Positions 42,521 through 53,521 of a DNA stretch of 64,000 bases are shown here, piece by piece. The stretch spans positions 1,798,001 through 1,862,000 of the forward strand of contig NC_056767.1 of the NCBI RefSeq assembly GCF_018687715.1, in the 5' to 3' direction. The stretch's first letter is position 1. The number at the start of each line of letters is the position of its first letter. Under the pieces are notes generated by a model, which saw only the letters and a list, made by a program, of their open reading frames with translations, searched no databases and was not told the DNA's origin. The translations under genes and the position numbers were made by a program. The DNA is from Carya illinoinensis (taxonomy: Eukaryota > Streptophyta > Magnoliopsida > Fagales > Juglandaceae).

Positions 42521-43743
42521 AGATTCTTCCTTCCAACAAATACCGCACCCACAATAAGCAGAATCCCACGTAAACAAAACCCAAAACAGCCAAAGGCATG
42601 TGAGCCGTAAAACTTAGGAAAACACTACTTTACCGCCTCAAGTATACTGCTCATCATTTTAATTTGTTTAACTTAATAATTAAAAAAGTAATTTTTAATA
42701 TATTGATATATTTTTTATTTTTTAAAAAATATTTATATATATTAAAAAAATATGAAAAGAAAATTAACAAAAAAAAAAAAAAAACTCTAATGCTGGGCGG
42801 CGGCCTAGCGCTATAAAACTTAGCTGCTTCCCGATCAACAAATTTATTGGTAAGCAAACACCCACAGACAGAGAGAGAGAGAGAGAGATTACATAGAGGG
42901 AGTGAACGAGGGGGCCGGAGACGATGCAGAGGAAGTCATTGAAGAGGAGTAGATCTAAATTTCTAGTGGAAGTTGTAGAGGTGGCCGAAATTCCATCCAC
43001 AGAAAGCCACAAATTTGTGTCTCTGCGCCTCACATACTTTCTACAGATATATCCAAAAAAAATTAACATACAAAAGAAGCTTTAGATTCAGAGATGATAA
43101 ATAGAGAGAACTTTGGTCCCGTCTCGGTGGGGAATAACGACATACACAGTTAGACAAAGAAGAGAGTGAGTGAGGGATAGATTCAACAAAAATTCTATTA
43201 AGAAGCCCCGTTAAGTAGTGAGAGAGAGAGAGGTGATTACCTTCCTATTGCTCCACGAAATGCAGTGTAGCTTGGTTTGTGGGTGAAATGCGATTCTGCT
43301 ATCCCGAGAAGACACCACTTCGATCTGTTTTTAGAGAAGAACACCCCGAAGCGAAGAAGAGTTCTGTAACTTCTGTCTGTTGTTTTGTTTTTTTATTAGA
43401 ATAATTCTACTAATGATCTACACATATTATATCACATGTACAAATAATAGATGTGATATCAAGTAGAACAATTTAATTAATTTAATAAGAATAAAATAAA
43501 ATAAAAAATATTAAAAAATAATTTTAAAATATGTAAAATATGTGATGTGACATGATAAATCACATCACATATTACATTCCAATAATACTAAAATTATAAT
43601 TTTGAAATAAAATTTACACAGACTATTACAATTTGATTTCAGATTAGGCAGATTCACCATTCATTTATTAATAATGTATTATAAAGTTAACCCCTTTTTA
43701 CGGGAACCAATTTATATCAAATCTAAAACTGCAAATCTCGTAT
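42521..43743. other. Region 3' of the TIR-NBS-LRR gene
   Basis: Mixed-composition sequence at 42790-43370 includes short GA runs (about 42870, 43220); 43390-43600 is AT-rich with CACATCACATATTA foldback-like words. Part may be 3' UTR or spliced 3' leader of the neighbouring gene. No ORF with a domain was recognised. Confidence 0.4.
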
Positions 43744-46700
43744 CTAGTCGGCGTTGGGTTGATCGGGCTTGTCAAATCTTACTTCCTTTGCCATTTCCCC
43801 CTGCCCAAACGCCTCTCCCATTTTTCTCTTTCTCGCTGACCCAACCCCGGACGCCTCCCTCAACATATCGTCAGATGTGGACCCCCCAGCTGAAGTCAAC
43901 CCTCCTAATTCATTGGAAACAATATTGCGTGAAGGGCATTCTTGATCGTACTGTGATGGAATTCCAGTTTGAGGCATGCCATGATATTTGTCATTTTGAT
44001 GAATTTGCTCCTGTACAATACCATAGAACGGAAAAATTAAAAGGAAAGAAGTTTTTAGTATGTTTGTGAATATAAGAGAGAGAGAGAGACCTCCATGCCC
44101 GGTGGCTGACAGTGTGGATATAGCGAAGAAACCTCACTATGGCAGTTAATAACAGTGGATTCTCCTCCACCTGAAGTCGACCCAACAACTTGATTGGAAA
44201 AATTTGGTAGTGAAGTACATTCTCGAGTCATTACAAGTGTAGTTGAGGGAAGATTTGGCAATAACTGAAGCCCGCTACAATTATCCAAGCAAAGAGATTT
44301 AAGCTTTGGAAGCTGAGAAATGCTGCCTGGCAAGCATGTGAAATTGTTTCTGCTCAAATTCAGAGATTCCAAGGAGGATAAGCTATTAAGATCGTCGGGG
44401 AGTGCTCCATCCAATAGATTGCAGTCACTTAGATCTAGAGCTACTAAAGAGGTCAACCCAGAAAAAAAGTTCTGCAGCGACAAGGTGGTTCCAGAGAGAA
44501 TGAGAGTTTTAAGAGCAGGTAAACAACAAATGGCACTAGGAAAAACCAAAAGCTTTTTACACTCTTTGAGATTTAATAGTATAAGACGGTCAAGAGCTCC
44601 AATCGATGGGTGAACTTCGGACAATTTTGTGCAACCTTCAAAAATTAACTTTTGAAGACTAGGGCATCCAGAGAAGTCAGGAGTCATCATCAATTTTTCA
44701 GAGCCACTGAAGTCCATGACTTTCAACTTCTTTAATTTCTGTGATGCAACAATATAGAAATAGAGAAAATTAAGTCTTCAAGAAATTAATCCAAATTAAA
44801 TAAGAAAAAAACTATTAATCTAGGGAAAATATCTCACAAGAAAAGCCATTGGTAATTCCACAAAGCTGCTGCGATGCATAATGAGCTCAACAAGATTGCT
44901 TGGTTGAAAACTCTCTGGTATGCACCCCAAAGAATATTGGTGCCATTCCATTAGTCGTAGCCAATTAGAGAGAGAATCGAGGCCTCGTGGTGGAAGATTC
45001 ACACCACATATTTTAATTAATCTAAGTTTTTTCATATTTGAAAAGGCTTCAGGATTCAAGTCTTCTTTTTGGCGTGGAGACGAGAGACTTAACATTATGC
45101 CTTGGACTTTTTTTGTTCCCTGGTAACCAAGAATGACAAAATAAATGAATGGAACTACGCAACAAATAGTCAAAAGCATTGTGTGTATCACTTACAGAAT
45201 TTTCCCGTAGAACTTCAAAGATATCATCACGACGCCATAATCTGCTGCGTTTTCCAGGCTCTTCACGATCTTCACAGCGAACAATTTCCCGACCCGTTCT
45301 TTGTAGTAAACTATGCATCCACAATTTTTTCTCCAAAATAGTGATAAGAGATTTGTCCTCAAGAGTTACTATATCAATGGTTGGCCGATAGCCGCTGGAA
45401 GCTTCCAATAAATCTAATACTCGATCTTGGTCTTCCTCGTGGAAGAAACACGCAATATCTAAGAACATTTTTTTCTCTGTCTCTGCCAATGCATCATAGT
45501 CTTTTTCGAGTTGCTCTTGAATATGTTGATCAGGATATTCTTGTAATCTAGCCAGCAAACTACTCCATACCTTTCCTCCTTTTGTCCGCAGGTAGAAACC
45601 CAAACGTTTAAGAGTTAAAGGATGACCCTCGGCATAACTCACATAGCCATTGCATAAGTTTTGATCTCTAAATTGAACAGAGTTATTATGAAAGGCTTCT
45701 TGACAAAAAAGCTGTAAAGCCTCTCTTTCTTGTAGTCCTTTAATCGGGTATATATTTTCCACTCCATGACTTTTTAACAACTGTCTATCTTTTGTGGTCA
45801 CAATGATTCTACTCCCTCGTCCAAACCAATTGCAGTTTCCAGCTAATGTTTCTAATTGTTCTCTTTCATCCACATCATCAAGAACAATAAGAACTTTTGC
45901 GTCACGTAATCTATTCCTTGTCACATTAATTCCCTTCAGCACATCCCATTTTTCTTCGTCATCCTTCAACTTCATATCAGAAAGGAGATTTTCTTGTAAA
46001 GCAACTAGACCATTTTCTTTAGAACGCGAACTAACATTTTCGATAAAGCTTACAGCTTGGAATCGACGCTTGAACTTCCGAAAAATAACTCGTGCAAGAG
46101 TTGTCTTGCCCATTCCACTCATCCCGCATATCCCTACAAAGCGAGGATGATCATCCGTTTCAATATTTAAATGATTATCCATTTCCATAAGATGAGAGTC
46201 CATCCCAACAAGGTTGTACTCGGGATCACCGCGAATAAGTTCCTTCACTTTTCTAGATATCCTTTCAACAATGCTTTTGATAAACATCGGCTCATCATCC
46301 CTATAAAACAGATAAAATAAAGCCTATCGATGAGTCAACTCAAAACCGACACAAATCACAGAGAGATATGTAAGAGGTGATTCTTTGTGTGTTTGCCTTA
46401 AAACAAGTGAAATTTATAAGAAGACGTTTTTTTATTGCCCAAAGCAAAACACTTCGAGTATGGTATACTGAGATGAGATTGCTTCTTAATTGAATAAAGA
46501 GATTTTTCGTAAAAGCAAAAGTGCCATGCCAACCTTGTGCAACAGGGCACATGGTTAATAATTTGGTATTCTATTATTGATTTAGTATTTGGCATGGTGA
46601 TGAAAATAATATTTCAAAAATTAAGATGATTAAAAAAAAAGATTATATGGAACTTGTGGAATAGGTTTCTTCAAGTATACTTTTTAGGCATTGAAGTTTA

Positions 46701-47519
46701 TCAAAATAAAATGTGACGGAAGAAACGGACGAAATTCTTTGTAGAAACCTGATTGAAAGCTTACAGTATTTAAATACTTCTACTGGAGACCGATATTATG
46801 AATGCATGCTACAAATTAGCTAGTCAAGCCAATTACATCTAATTAGGACAGTTGAGAAGAATATTGAGACAAATTAAGTCCTTAAATCTTGTTATAGTGA
46901 TACAGTAATAAATTCTGTATTTTACAGCCAAAACGAGTAAAAAAAAATTTGAAAAAGAAGAAAGATTCTCACTAGAGAAAAATCTTGTATCTTACTCGTT
47001 GGTCTTCAAATGTCTTCCAGTGTGATTGGCCATTTCTTTCAAAGCATTTTTCCAAGTTTGCACCTTTTCTTTGTTCTCAGGATTTTTCTCGTGTTGAGCA
47101 AAGGCATCTCCAAAGGCGCCCTTCTGGTGCCGCACATCACTAGGTTCTACATGATAGAAAATGGGCACAACATTCATCTCTCTATCGTTCATGCATTCAA
47201 CAATCTTTGCAAGTTCTTCCAAGCACCATGTCGATGATGCATACTCTTTTGAAATAATGATGACCGCCATTTGTGACTTCTCTATTGCTTCCAAGAGTTC
47301 CTTCTTAATGGGTGTTCCGATCTCCAGTCTTTCATCATCCTTAAAGGTGTAGATAAATTTCTCACGCAATGCATTGAATAGATGGCTGGTAAATGTATTA
47401 CGGGTATCACCTCTGAAACTGAGGAAAACTTCGTATTTCCATCTGTGTTCGGAACAAGAGGAAGGATCTGATGATGATGGGGTTGTTTGAATATTGCTGG
47501 TGGAAGCCATATCGGACAC
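43744..47519 (-). CDS. TIR-NBS-LRR immune receptor (TNL), five exons
   Basis: Exons on the minus strand: 46996-47519, 45196-46300, 44838-45119, 44091-44738 and 43744-44010. All introns are GT-AG and all joins keep frame, giving about 941 residues. Exon 1 is the TIR domain (YEVFLSFRGDTRNTFTSHL; WCLEEL supplies the Glu used for NAD cleavage in TIR enzymes). Exon 2 is NB-ARC: P-loop GMSGMGKTT (residues 234-242), kinase-2 VLIVLDDVD, RNBS-B GSRIIVTTKDR, GHPLTL at the GLPL position, and MHS (503-505) where MHD is usual. Exons 3-4 form a short LRR region ending in LPNLPSTTLVMTRECTSL, the usual post-LRR lead. Exon 5 is a non-repeat tail with an ARKRK basic cluster. The product is expected to sense pathogen effectors and signal through TIR activity. 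No break is seen. The second ATG at 47510 is an alternative start. Confidence 0.93.
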
Positions 47520-49537
47520 TTGGCTTAGCTAATTAAGCATCTTTGAGTTTAGATTATAAAGGATATACAATGCAAAAGCAAGCCCTCAATTAACTGATCG
47601 ATCATCCCCAAAACTCATGCTAACACTAAAATCTGCTCATCTCCAGGGGTGGGTGAACAAACGGAACAACGGAAATCTGCTCTACTTTCAACACAACTTT
47701 TAAAAAGTGAAAGTAAATTGTATATTATTTTCCACACGTATTTAAGTGTACAGTGGCCATGATTCCCGGAGGCTGGCCTGGAGTCTGTTGAGGTATGAGA
47801 TCAGGCTTATCATTGTGCTGTATCTTTACAGCTGGATCCTTTGACTTTGGGTCAATATTTGTAAAAAAGTACTACAAGTTGTGTCTCCCAACGTAGGATA
47901 CATGATCAGGCTAACACTGATCGCGTATACACATATACCAGGAACTAGAAGGAAAATAGATAGAAATAAAAGCATTGGGTAGGAGACGACCCTGCAGTTG
48001 AAATTTTTTGAATAAGCGATTCTTTACCTAATCTTTTGATCACTTTCGGACATTTTTTCCTCCTTAGAGCATTAGTTAAATGTAAAATAAATGTATTGTT
48101 AGCTATTACAATAATAAAACTGTCCATATTAGATTAGACAAAGGATAGCTATAATAATTTTTAATTGCAATAATTCTAAAACTAAATTCAAATTTTTTTA
48201 TAACACTCTCTTTCTGGTACTTCATTTGTCATTACTTTTGTGCATACTTTGATTCATTTTTACTTTTGTATTTATTTTATCTTATTATTATTTTTGTATG
48301 TGCACACCATACTATCATGTTACAGACGTCATTCGGGTGTTTTTGTTTTCTAGTATTTTTTTTAAAATTAAATTTATTTTATTACTATATATTAAATAAA
48401 TAAATTTGATATAAATAAAATAATTTAAGTTAAATATATTTTAAATTATATTATTATTATATAATAATAAAAAAACAATTGTTAAAATTTGACGTGGATA
48501 GCTACAATGGTAAAAGTGAGATTCGACTTTCTACAACGTGAGTGCTCTTAGCTAGAGCTAGCTAGCTATAGGGACTCGTGATTCTGACGCATTCTGTACC
48601 TATACTTGCATGAGGATTTTTGTCTAGGAATTGGAGCCAATACGGTGGATGACAACTGATACAGCTGGTACCAATTATATATTACCATCTCTTTAGATTT
48701 TCCGTAGATTTCCTACCCACTTGCCCGACTTCTGTCTCTTGCAGCCAATACGGTGGATGGCAACTCATACAGCTGGTTACAATTATATATTATTATCTCT
48801 TTTCATATAGATTTTGTACGGAAAAGTATAATTGTAAGTATAATTATATATTAATCTGTGTATTAATATAATGTGATTGGTCAAAAAGTAAATTTTATTA
48901 AAAATAATGTTAATTTAAATTTTAAATATAAATAAATCAGTGTTTGTATATAAATTAATGCACAACTATACTTATATATAACAAAATTCATTTTCTACCC
49001 ATCTCCTTAAAATATAACTCATACAGCTGGTTATAATTATATATTATTATCTCTTTTCATATAGATTTTCTATCCATCTCCTTAAAATATTGACATTTAT
49101 TCGACATTTTTTAGAATGTAATTAATATATAATTTTTTTTCTTTTAATGAATCATTCAAAATTTTAAATTTATATTAAAATAATCATCACCTTCTCTATA
49201 ATAATAAAATATTATTACTTAAAAATATAAATAAAAAATAAAATTTAGTGAATAGCATAACGAGAAAGAATATTTCTTTTTCAGAAATGCTAAAACTCTC
49301 TAATTGGAGAGCTAAAAAATCTACCGAATCTTTTTTTTTTTAAGTGATAAAATTTTTTTTTAAAACGATGTTGTGAATTTATTTTAAAAAAAAATATTTA
49401 AAAATATAAAAAAAAAATTACATTCCATAGAAATTCAGACTACACCCTTAGATAGACGGGCACCGCTCTTTTCTTTTCCATATTATCAAGGTAAAATGAA
49501 AATGAAAATGGTACCGTTTTGTATACCAAAGTTAATG
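47520..49537. other. Spacer upstream of the TNL gene
   Basis: The first few hundred bases are the TNL promoter/5' region. A GCCAATACGGTGGATG(A/G)CAACT...ATACAGCTGG module recurs at about 48634, 48742 and in part at 49017, showing local duplication. An AT-rich foldback-like stretch with TATAATTGTAAGTATAAT ends lies at 48836-48975. No other gene was found. Confidence 0.5.
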
Positions 49538-50091
49538 GGCATGAGTAGGAGGGAGTATCGGCCGGTCCGGACCTTTTCCCCGAACCAGACCGGGAGAAGG
49601 TCCGGTCGGCCTCAGTCCTATTTTCCCTGGACCGAGGGGGTTTCAGTTCGGTCCCAGTCCAAGTCCAGGGGGTTTTTTGCCCCGGACCGGACTGAGCCTG
49701 AAACCGAATGAATATTATATATTATTAATATATTTTATTATTTATATAATATTTATAATTATATATAATTATTTATAATTTTTATCTAACCTAATAGGCT
49801 AATATTTATCATACTAATTATTAATATATATAATTTTATACTAATACTAATATAATAATATTTATACTAACTTACTAAGACTAAGACTAAATCACTAACC
49901 GTCTAAATTAATAAATCACTATTAGTTATTACATGATATTTACATCTAGTTATTAGTTATAAACTTGTAGTAAATAAGTTAATACATATATTCGGCCTCA
50001 AAAGTAAATTCATTTAAACACATAAAGTCCCCTCTCTCTGTACCTAGAGTGGAGTTTTTCTTCTCGTCGGAGTACGAGTTTGTGTTAACAA

Positions 50092-50964
50092 ATGGAGTCT
50101 GATTTGGAGACACTGTATGCTGCGCTCACCGTCACTGAGAAAGAGAATGAAGAGGTGGTGGTGGAGACTAGTAAGGTTGAGGAAGTACTTGCTCGTGGTG
50201 TACATTGTTTCATTATGAAGTTGGTTACTCGGAAGCATTATAACCATGAAGCTTTTAAGCAAACCATGCGCAAGGTGTGGCGTCCAGTTAAGAGTATTAA
50301 GTTCCGTGATTTCAATTTTGTTTTTACCATGGTTGAATTTGCAGATGTTGGGGATAAACGGAAAGTGTTACGGGAGGGCCCTTGGTCATTTGACAAACAA
50401 GTGGTTATTATTCAACCGTTTGAAGGACATATACAGCTTAATTCTCTGCATATGGTCCATGCGGCGTTTTGGGTTAGAATTTTCGATCTTCCTTTAATGG
50501 CTCGTAATGGGTATGTGGGGAAACTTGTTGGTGGTATGTTGGGAGAAGTTTTAGAAGTGGATTTAGAGATAGGAGAAGTGGAGTGGGGGGAGTATATGAG
50601 GGTGCGAGTTCAACTCGATATCACTCAACCACTACAACGTCGCAAGTGGCTAAAGATTGGCGATGGTCCATCTTGTTGGGTTCGACTTGCTTATGAAAGA
50701 TTGCCGGATTTCTGTCACGTTTGTGGTATTATTGGGCACACACAGAGGGAATGTGAGGTTTGTACCCCATCGGTGTTGAATTCTGGAAATTTACCCTATG
50801 GGGTTTGGTTGAGATCTGGGTACTCAACGGGTCAGAGTGTTCTTGGCATGCAATCAATGGCTAAGGCATCACGGCCGACAACGGTGACAGTTATTCCATC
50901 ACCCATAACGGACTATGTTGTGGGTACCGACGAGCAGTTGACAACGGTTGAAGATCCCCATTAG
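50092..50964 (+). CDS. LINE ORF1 protein, DUF4283 plus CCHC zinc knuckle
   Basis: The 290-residue frame starts MESDLETLYAAL. Residues about 45-150 match the DUF4283 region common in plant LINE ORF1 and gag-like proteins (FVFTMVEFADVGDKRKVLREGPW; FDLPLMARN). CHVCGIIGHTQREC is a zinc knuckle of CX2CX4HX4C type near residue 215. In active LINEs this protein binds element RNA. It ends at a TAG at 50962-50964, and ORF1-like sequence appears to go on in another frame from about 50991, so it is probably truncated by a frameshift. Confidence 0.8.
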   Translation: MESDLETLYAALTVTEKENEEVVVETSKVEEVLARGVHCFIMKLVTRKHYNHEAFKQTMRKVWRPVKSIKFRDFNFVFTMVEFADVGDKRKVLREGPWSFDKQVVIIQPFEGHIQLNSLHMVHAAFWVRIFDLPLMARNGYVGKLVGGMLGEVLEVDLEIGEVEWGEYMRVRVQLDITQPLQRRKWLKIGDGPSCWVRLAYERLPDFCHVCGIIGHTQRECEVCTPSVLNSGNLPYGVWLRSGYSTGQSVLGMQSMAKASRPTTVTVIPSPITDYVVGTDEQLTTVEDPH

Positions 50965-50990
50965 TTGGTAACGGTTCATCTCTTCCACAG

Positions 50991-51560
50991 GTGTCTCTGA
51001 AACTGATAAGGGCGGAATCCTTGTTAACTGTTGATAAACAGGCGTCTGAGGTGATTCCAGCGCACTCTACGGAGGTAGTTTCAGATACTGATGGTAATTC
51101 CATGGAAGGTAGTCGGTTGCAGTTGAATGAGGGCATTTCTAACTTTCCGGAGGGGGAAGGAGTCTGTTTGGTGGATATCCCGATTACATTTAATGGTGAG
51201 TTGCTAGTGGGCTCGACCAAGCAAATAAATTTGACCAGCTTTCGGGTTGCCCATTCGAAGGAGCCCACGACCCACTCCACTCTTACATCTCATAACCTGA
51301 ATGAACCCTTAGGGTTCTCTGTTGTTGGCGGCATCTCTTCGCACAGTGTTTCTCATGGGTTTAAACGGAAATCTGCTGGTGCTCTACCGGAACCCATCAA
51401 CAGACGAAAAAAATATGGAGGATCAGGGACCCATATCTCTGAGCGATCGATGGAGGGGGTTGACCAATCGGCAAAGGCTGTTGAGCGATCGGCGGCTGCT
51501 GTTGAGCAATCGACGTAGACTGTTGCGAGATCGGCGGAGGCTGTTGAGCAGCCCCGCCGG
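50991..51560 (+). pseudogene. Continuation of LINE ORF1 tail with short repeats
   Basis: The frame 50991-51518 lacks domains but carries the charged, serine/threonine-rich style of an ORF1 C-terminus. From about 51440 a degenerate unit built on TGTTGAGCGATCGGCGG repeats about four times, a small minisatellite. Confidence 0.5.
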
Positions 51561-51565
51561 ACATC

Positions 51566-51721
51566 ATGAAAATCTTCAGCTGGAATCCCCGTGGGCTTGG
51601 GAACCCACAGGGTATTCAGACGCTTCGTGCTCTTTTGGCGAAGGAAGATCCCAATGTGTTATTCTTACAAGAAACTAGATTGACTTCTCGGCAATGGAGT
51701 GTCTGTTTTTCAAGGTCATAG
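51566..51721 (+). pseudogene. Start of LINE endonuclease
   Basis: The ATG-initiated MKIFSWNPRGLGNPQG is the conserved N-terminus of plant LINE ORF2 endonuclease, with VLFLQETRL containing the catalytic Glu. It stops at TAG after 51 codons, and no further endonuclease or RT motif follows. Confidence 0.85.
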
Positions 51722-51776
51722 ACAGGACATGCATACAGTTTGAAGTTGGTCCTCTCCTCCTCCGGGCTACATTAAG

Positions 51777-52139
51777 ATGAATGTTGATGGAGCCAACTTC
51801 TTTAATCTTCACAAGGCAGGTATTGGCGTGGTGGTAAGGGACTGTAAAGGAGATGTTCTTGCTGCTTGTAGTAAACCTGAAGTTGAGGTGTCATCTCCAG
51901 AATTTATTGAAGCCATTGTAGTGCTTAGAGATTTTGCTTTCCTTATTGAGACTATCATAAGCTTATTACAGGGCTTCCAAGAAGTGCAATTTCTGCATGT
52001 TAGTAGGCAAGGGAATTCTGTGGCTCATCTTTTGGCAAGGAATGCTTGTAATTTTTCTGATTTGGTCTTATGGACTGAATGTCCTTCTTTTGTTTCTCAA
52101 GCCGTTTGGCTTGATAAGCAGTTATTTGTAAGGACTTGA
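51777..52139 (+). pseudogene. LINE RNase H remnant
   Basis: MNVDGANF (first Asp), IGVVVRDCKGDVL, SSPEFIEAIVVL and GNSVAHLLARNA are RNase H landmarks; the central part holding the second Asp (EGD/ESD) has been lost. It is joined to the endonuclease start by a deletion of roughly 3 kb relative to a full plant LINE. Confidence 0.8.
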
Positions 52140-52614
52140 TTTAATGGAATGTGATGTTTGTTTATCAAGAAAAAAAAAAGTTAACAAATATTACTAATTT
52201 ATTATATATTAATAGACTAATAGTATTAGTATAATAGTATTAGTGTATTACTAATATATATATAATAGTATACAATTAGTTATATATATATTAAATTAAT
52301 ATCACAATATAATTACATAAGTATTAAATATATTCCCTTGGATATAAAATAAAAATAAAAATTGTCAATTGATATACTCTAAGTCTAACTCTCTAAGTTA
52401 ATAAATTTCAAAAAAAAAAAAAAAACTCTCCAAGTTAGTAATAATTAATAAATTAAAATTAACTAGTGATTTTTTTAGTGATTTAATTAAATAATACACA
52501 TTAAATAGTTTACTTAATTTTATTTTTACTAACTAATTAATTTTTTTTTTATTGTTTAGAATTAGAATTTAGAAGTCAAAATTGAAAACGGCACCATTAA
52601 TGTCTTATTAGAAA

Positions 52615-52880
52615 CTGGGTTGTGTGAAACAGCGCCGTTTCAGCACATAATTTTACTCTCCTCCTCCTCCTCCCCCCGATTCCCTCCCCTCCCCCTTCAG
52701 TCTTCACTTCGCTCTCTCTCTCAATAGTCAACTCTCATCTCAGAAATTCTACAAACCCTAGCCCTGTGTCGTGCTCATCCCCTCCAAGCCGTAACCCATT
52801 GCCGACGCCGTGCTGTTGCCCCTCCGTCGCATCCCAAATTCCCAACTGTTGCATCCCTGTAGTCACTGAACGAGGTGCCT
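52615..52880 (+). promoter_or_regulatory. 5' leader of the hAT transposase gene
   Basis: Sequence shared with 30.14-30.66 kb in reverse (GAAACTGGGTTGTGTGAAAC, GCGCCGTTT, CCTCCCCCTT) precedes a CT-rich stretch and a likely non-coding exon ending near GAACGAG at 52874, followed by GT. The acceptor TTTTTCTAG lies just before the ATG at 53522. Confidence 0.5.
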
Positions 52881-53039
52881 CTCTCTCTCTCTTTCTTTAT
52901 TATATAATTTTTATATCTTACCTATTAGTTATTATTTTTGTTAATTTGCTTGATAGTTGTGGATATTAGGCTTGTTCGTGTGCTGGATAGTTGTGGATTT
53001 GAGAGCATTGGCATTATTGGTGAAAAGTGAAAACAAATG

Positions 53040-53230
53040 GGTTCGCTCAAGCCTCGCGTACTTGCCGCTCGAGCGAACTCAGGCAGAGTTGAGCGCTCGA
53101 CATGCCGCTCGAGCGAACTTAGACAGAGTTGAACGCTCGACACTCGCTCGACAGACATGCTGCTCAAGCGAATTCAGACAGAGTTGAATGCTCGGCACTC
53201 GCTCAACATTGAGCTCAAGCGAACTCAAAA
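53040..53230. repeat. GCTCGAGCGAACT minisatellite in the transposase leader intron
   Basis: Roughly three to four degenerate units combine GCTCGAGCGAACTCAGGCAG and GTTGAGCGCTCGAC. The words are palindromic (GCTCGAGC, GAGCGCTC), so each unit can fold. Confidence 0.8.
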
Positions 53231-53521
53231 AATGAAAAAAAAAATTAATTATTATTAAAAAAAATAATATTATATTATCATTTTGATGAATCCAATGGTT
53301 AATCCAATGTGGGATTATGGATAGAAAGGTTTTAGATTTATGGAAAATTTGTACTTTTCATCAAATTTTGAAGATGGCTTTGATGAAGCCAATATGGATT
53401 CTGCTCTTAGGATTGTTTGTGTGTTGGATAGTGGTGGATATTAGGGTTGTTTCAAGGCTACGGACCTCCAATTGTTCTATAGAAACTTATTACACTAATT
53501 GTTGGTTGTTTATTTTTCTAG

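Larger units (their letters stand above)
49991..52180 (+). mobile_element. Internally deleted LINE inserted in the hAT AT-core
   Basis: In order: 5' UTR, ORF1 with DUF4283 and zinc knuckle, the first 51 codons of an endonuclease, then directly an RNase H domain, a 3' UTR and an A-run (52170-52180). Almost all of ORF2 is missing. Possible degenerate target duplication: AAGTTAATACATAT before and AAGTTAACAAATATT after. Confidence 0.8.

Noticed and set aside
42764..43069. Minus-strand 101-codon ORF beyond the TNL stop
   Set aside because: It has no domain and is built partly from a CT repeat and a T-run; it may be untranslated sequence but not a supported gene.
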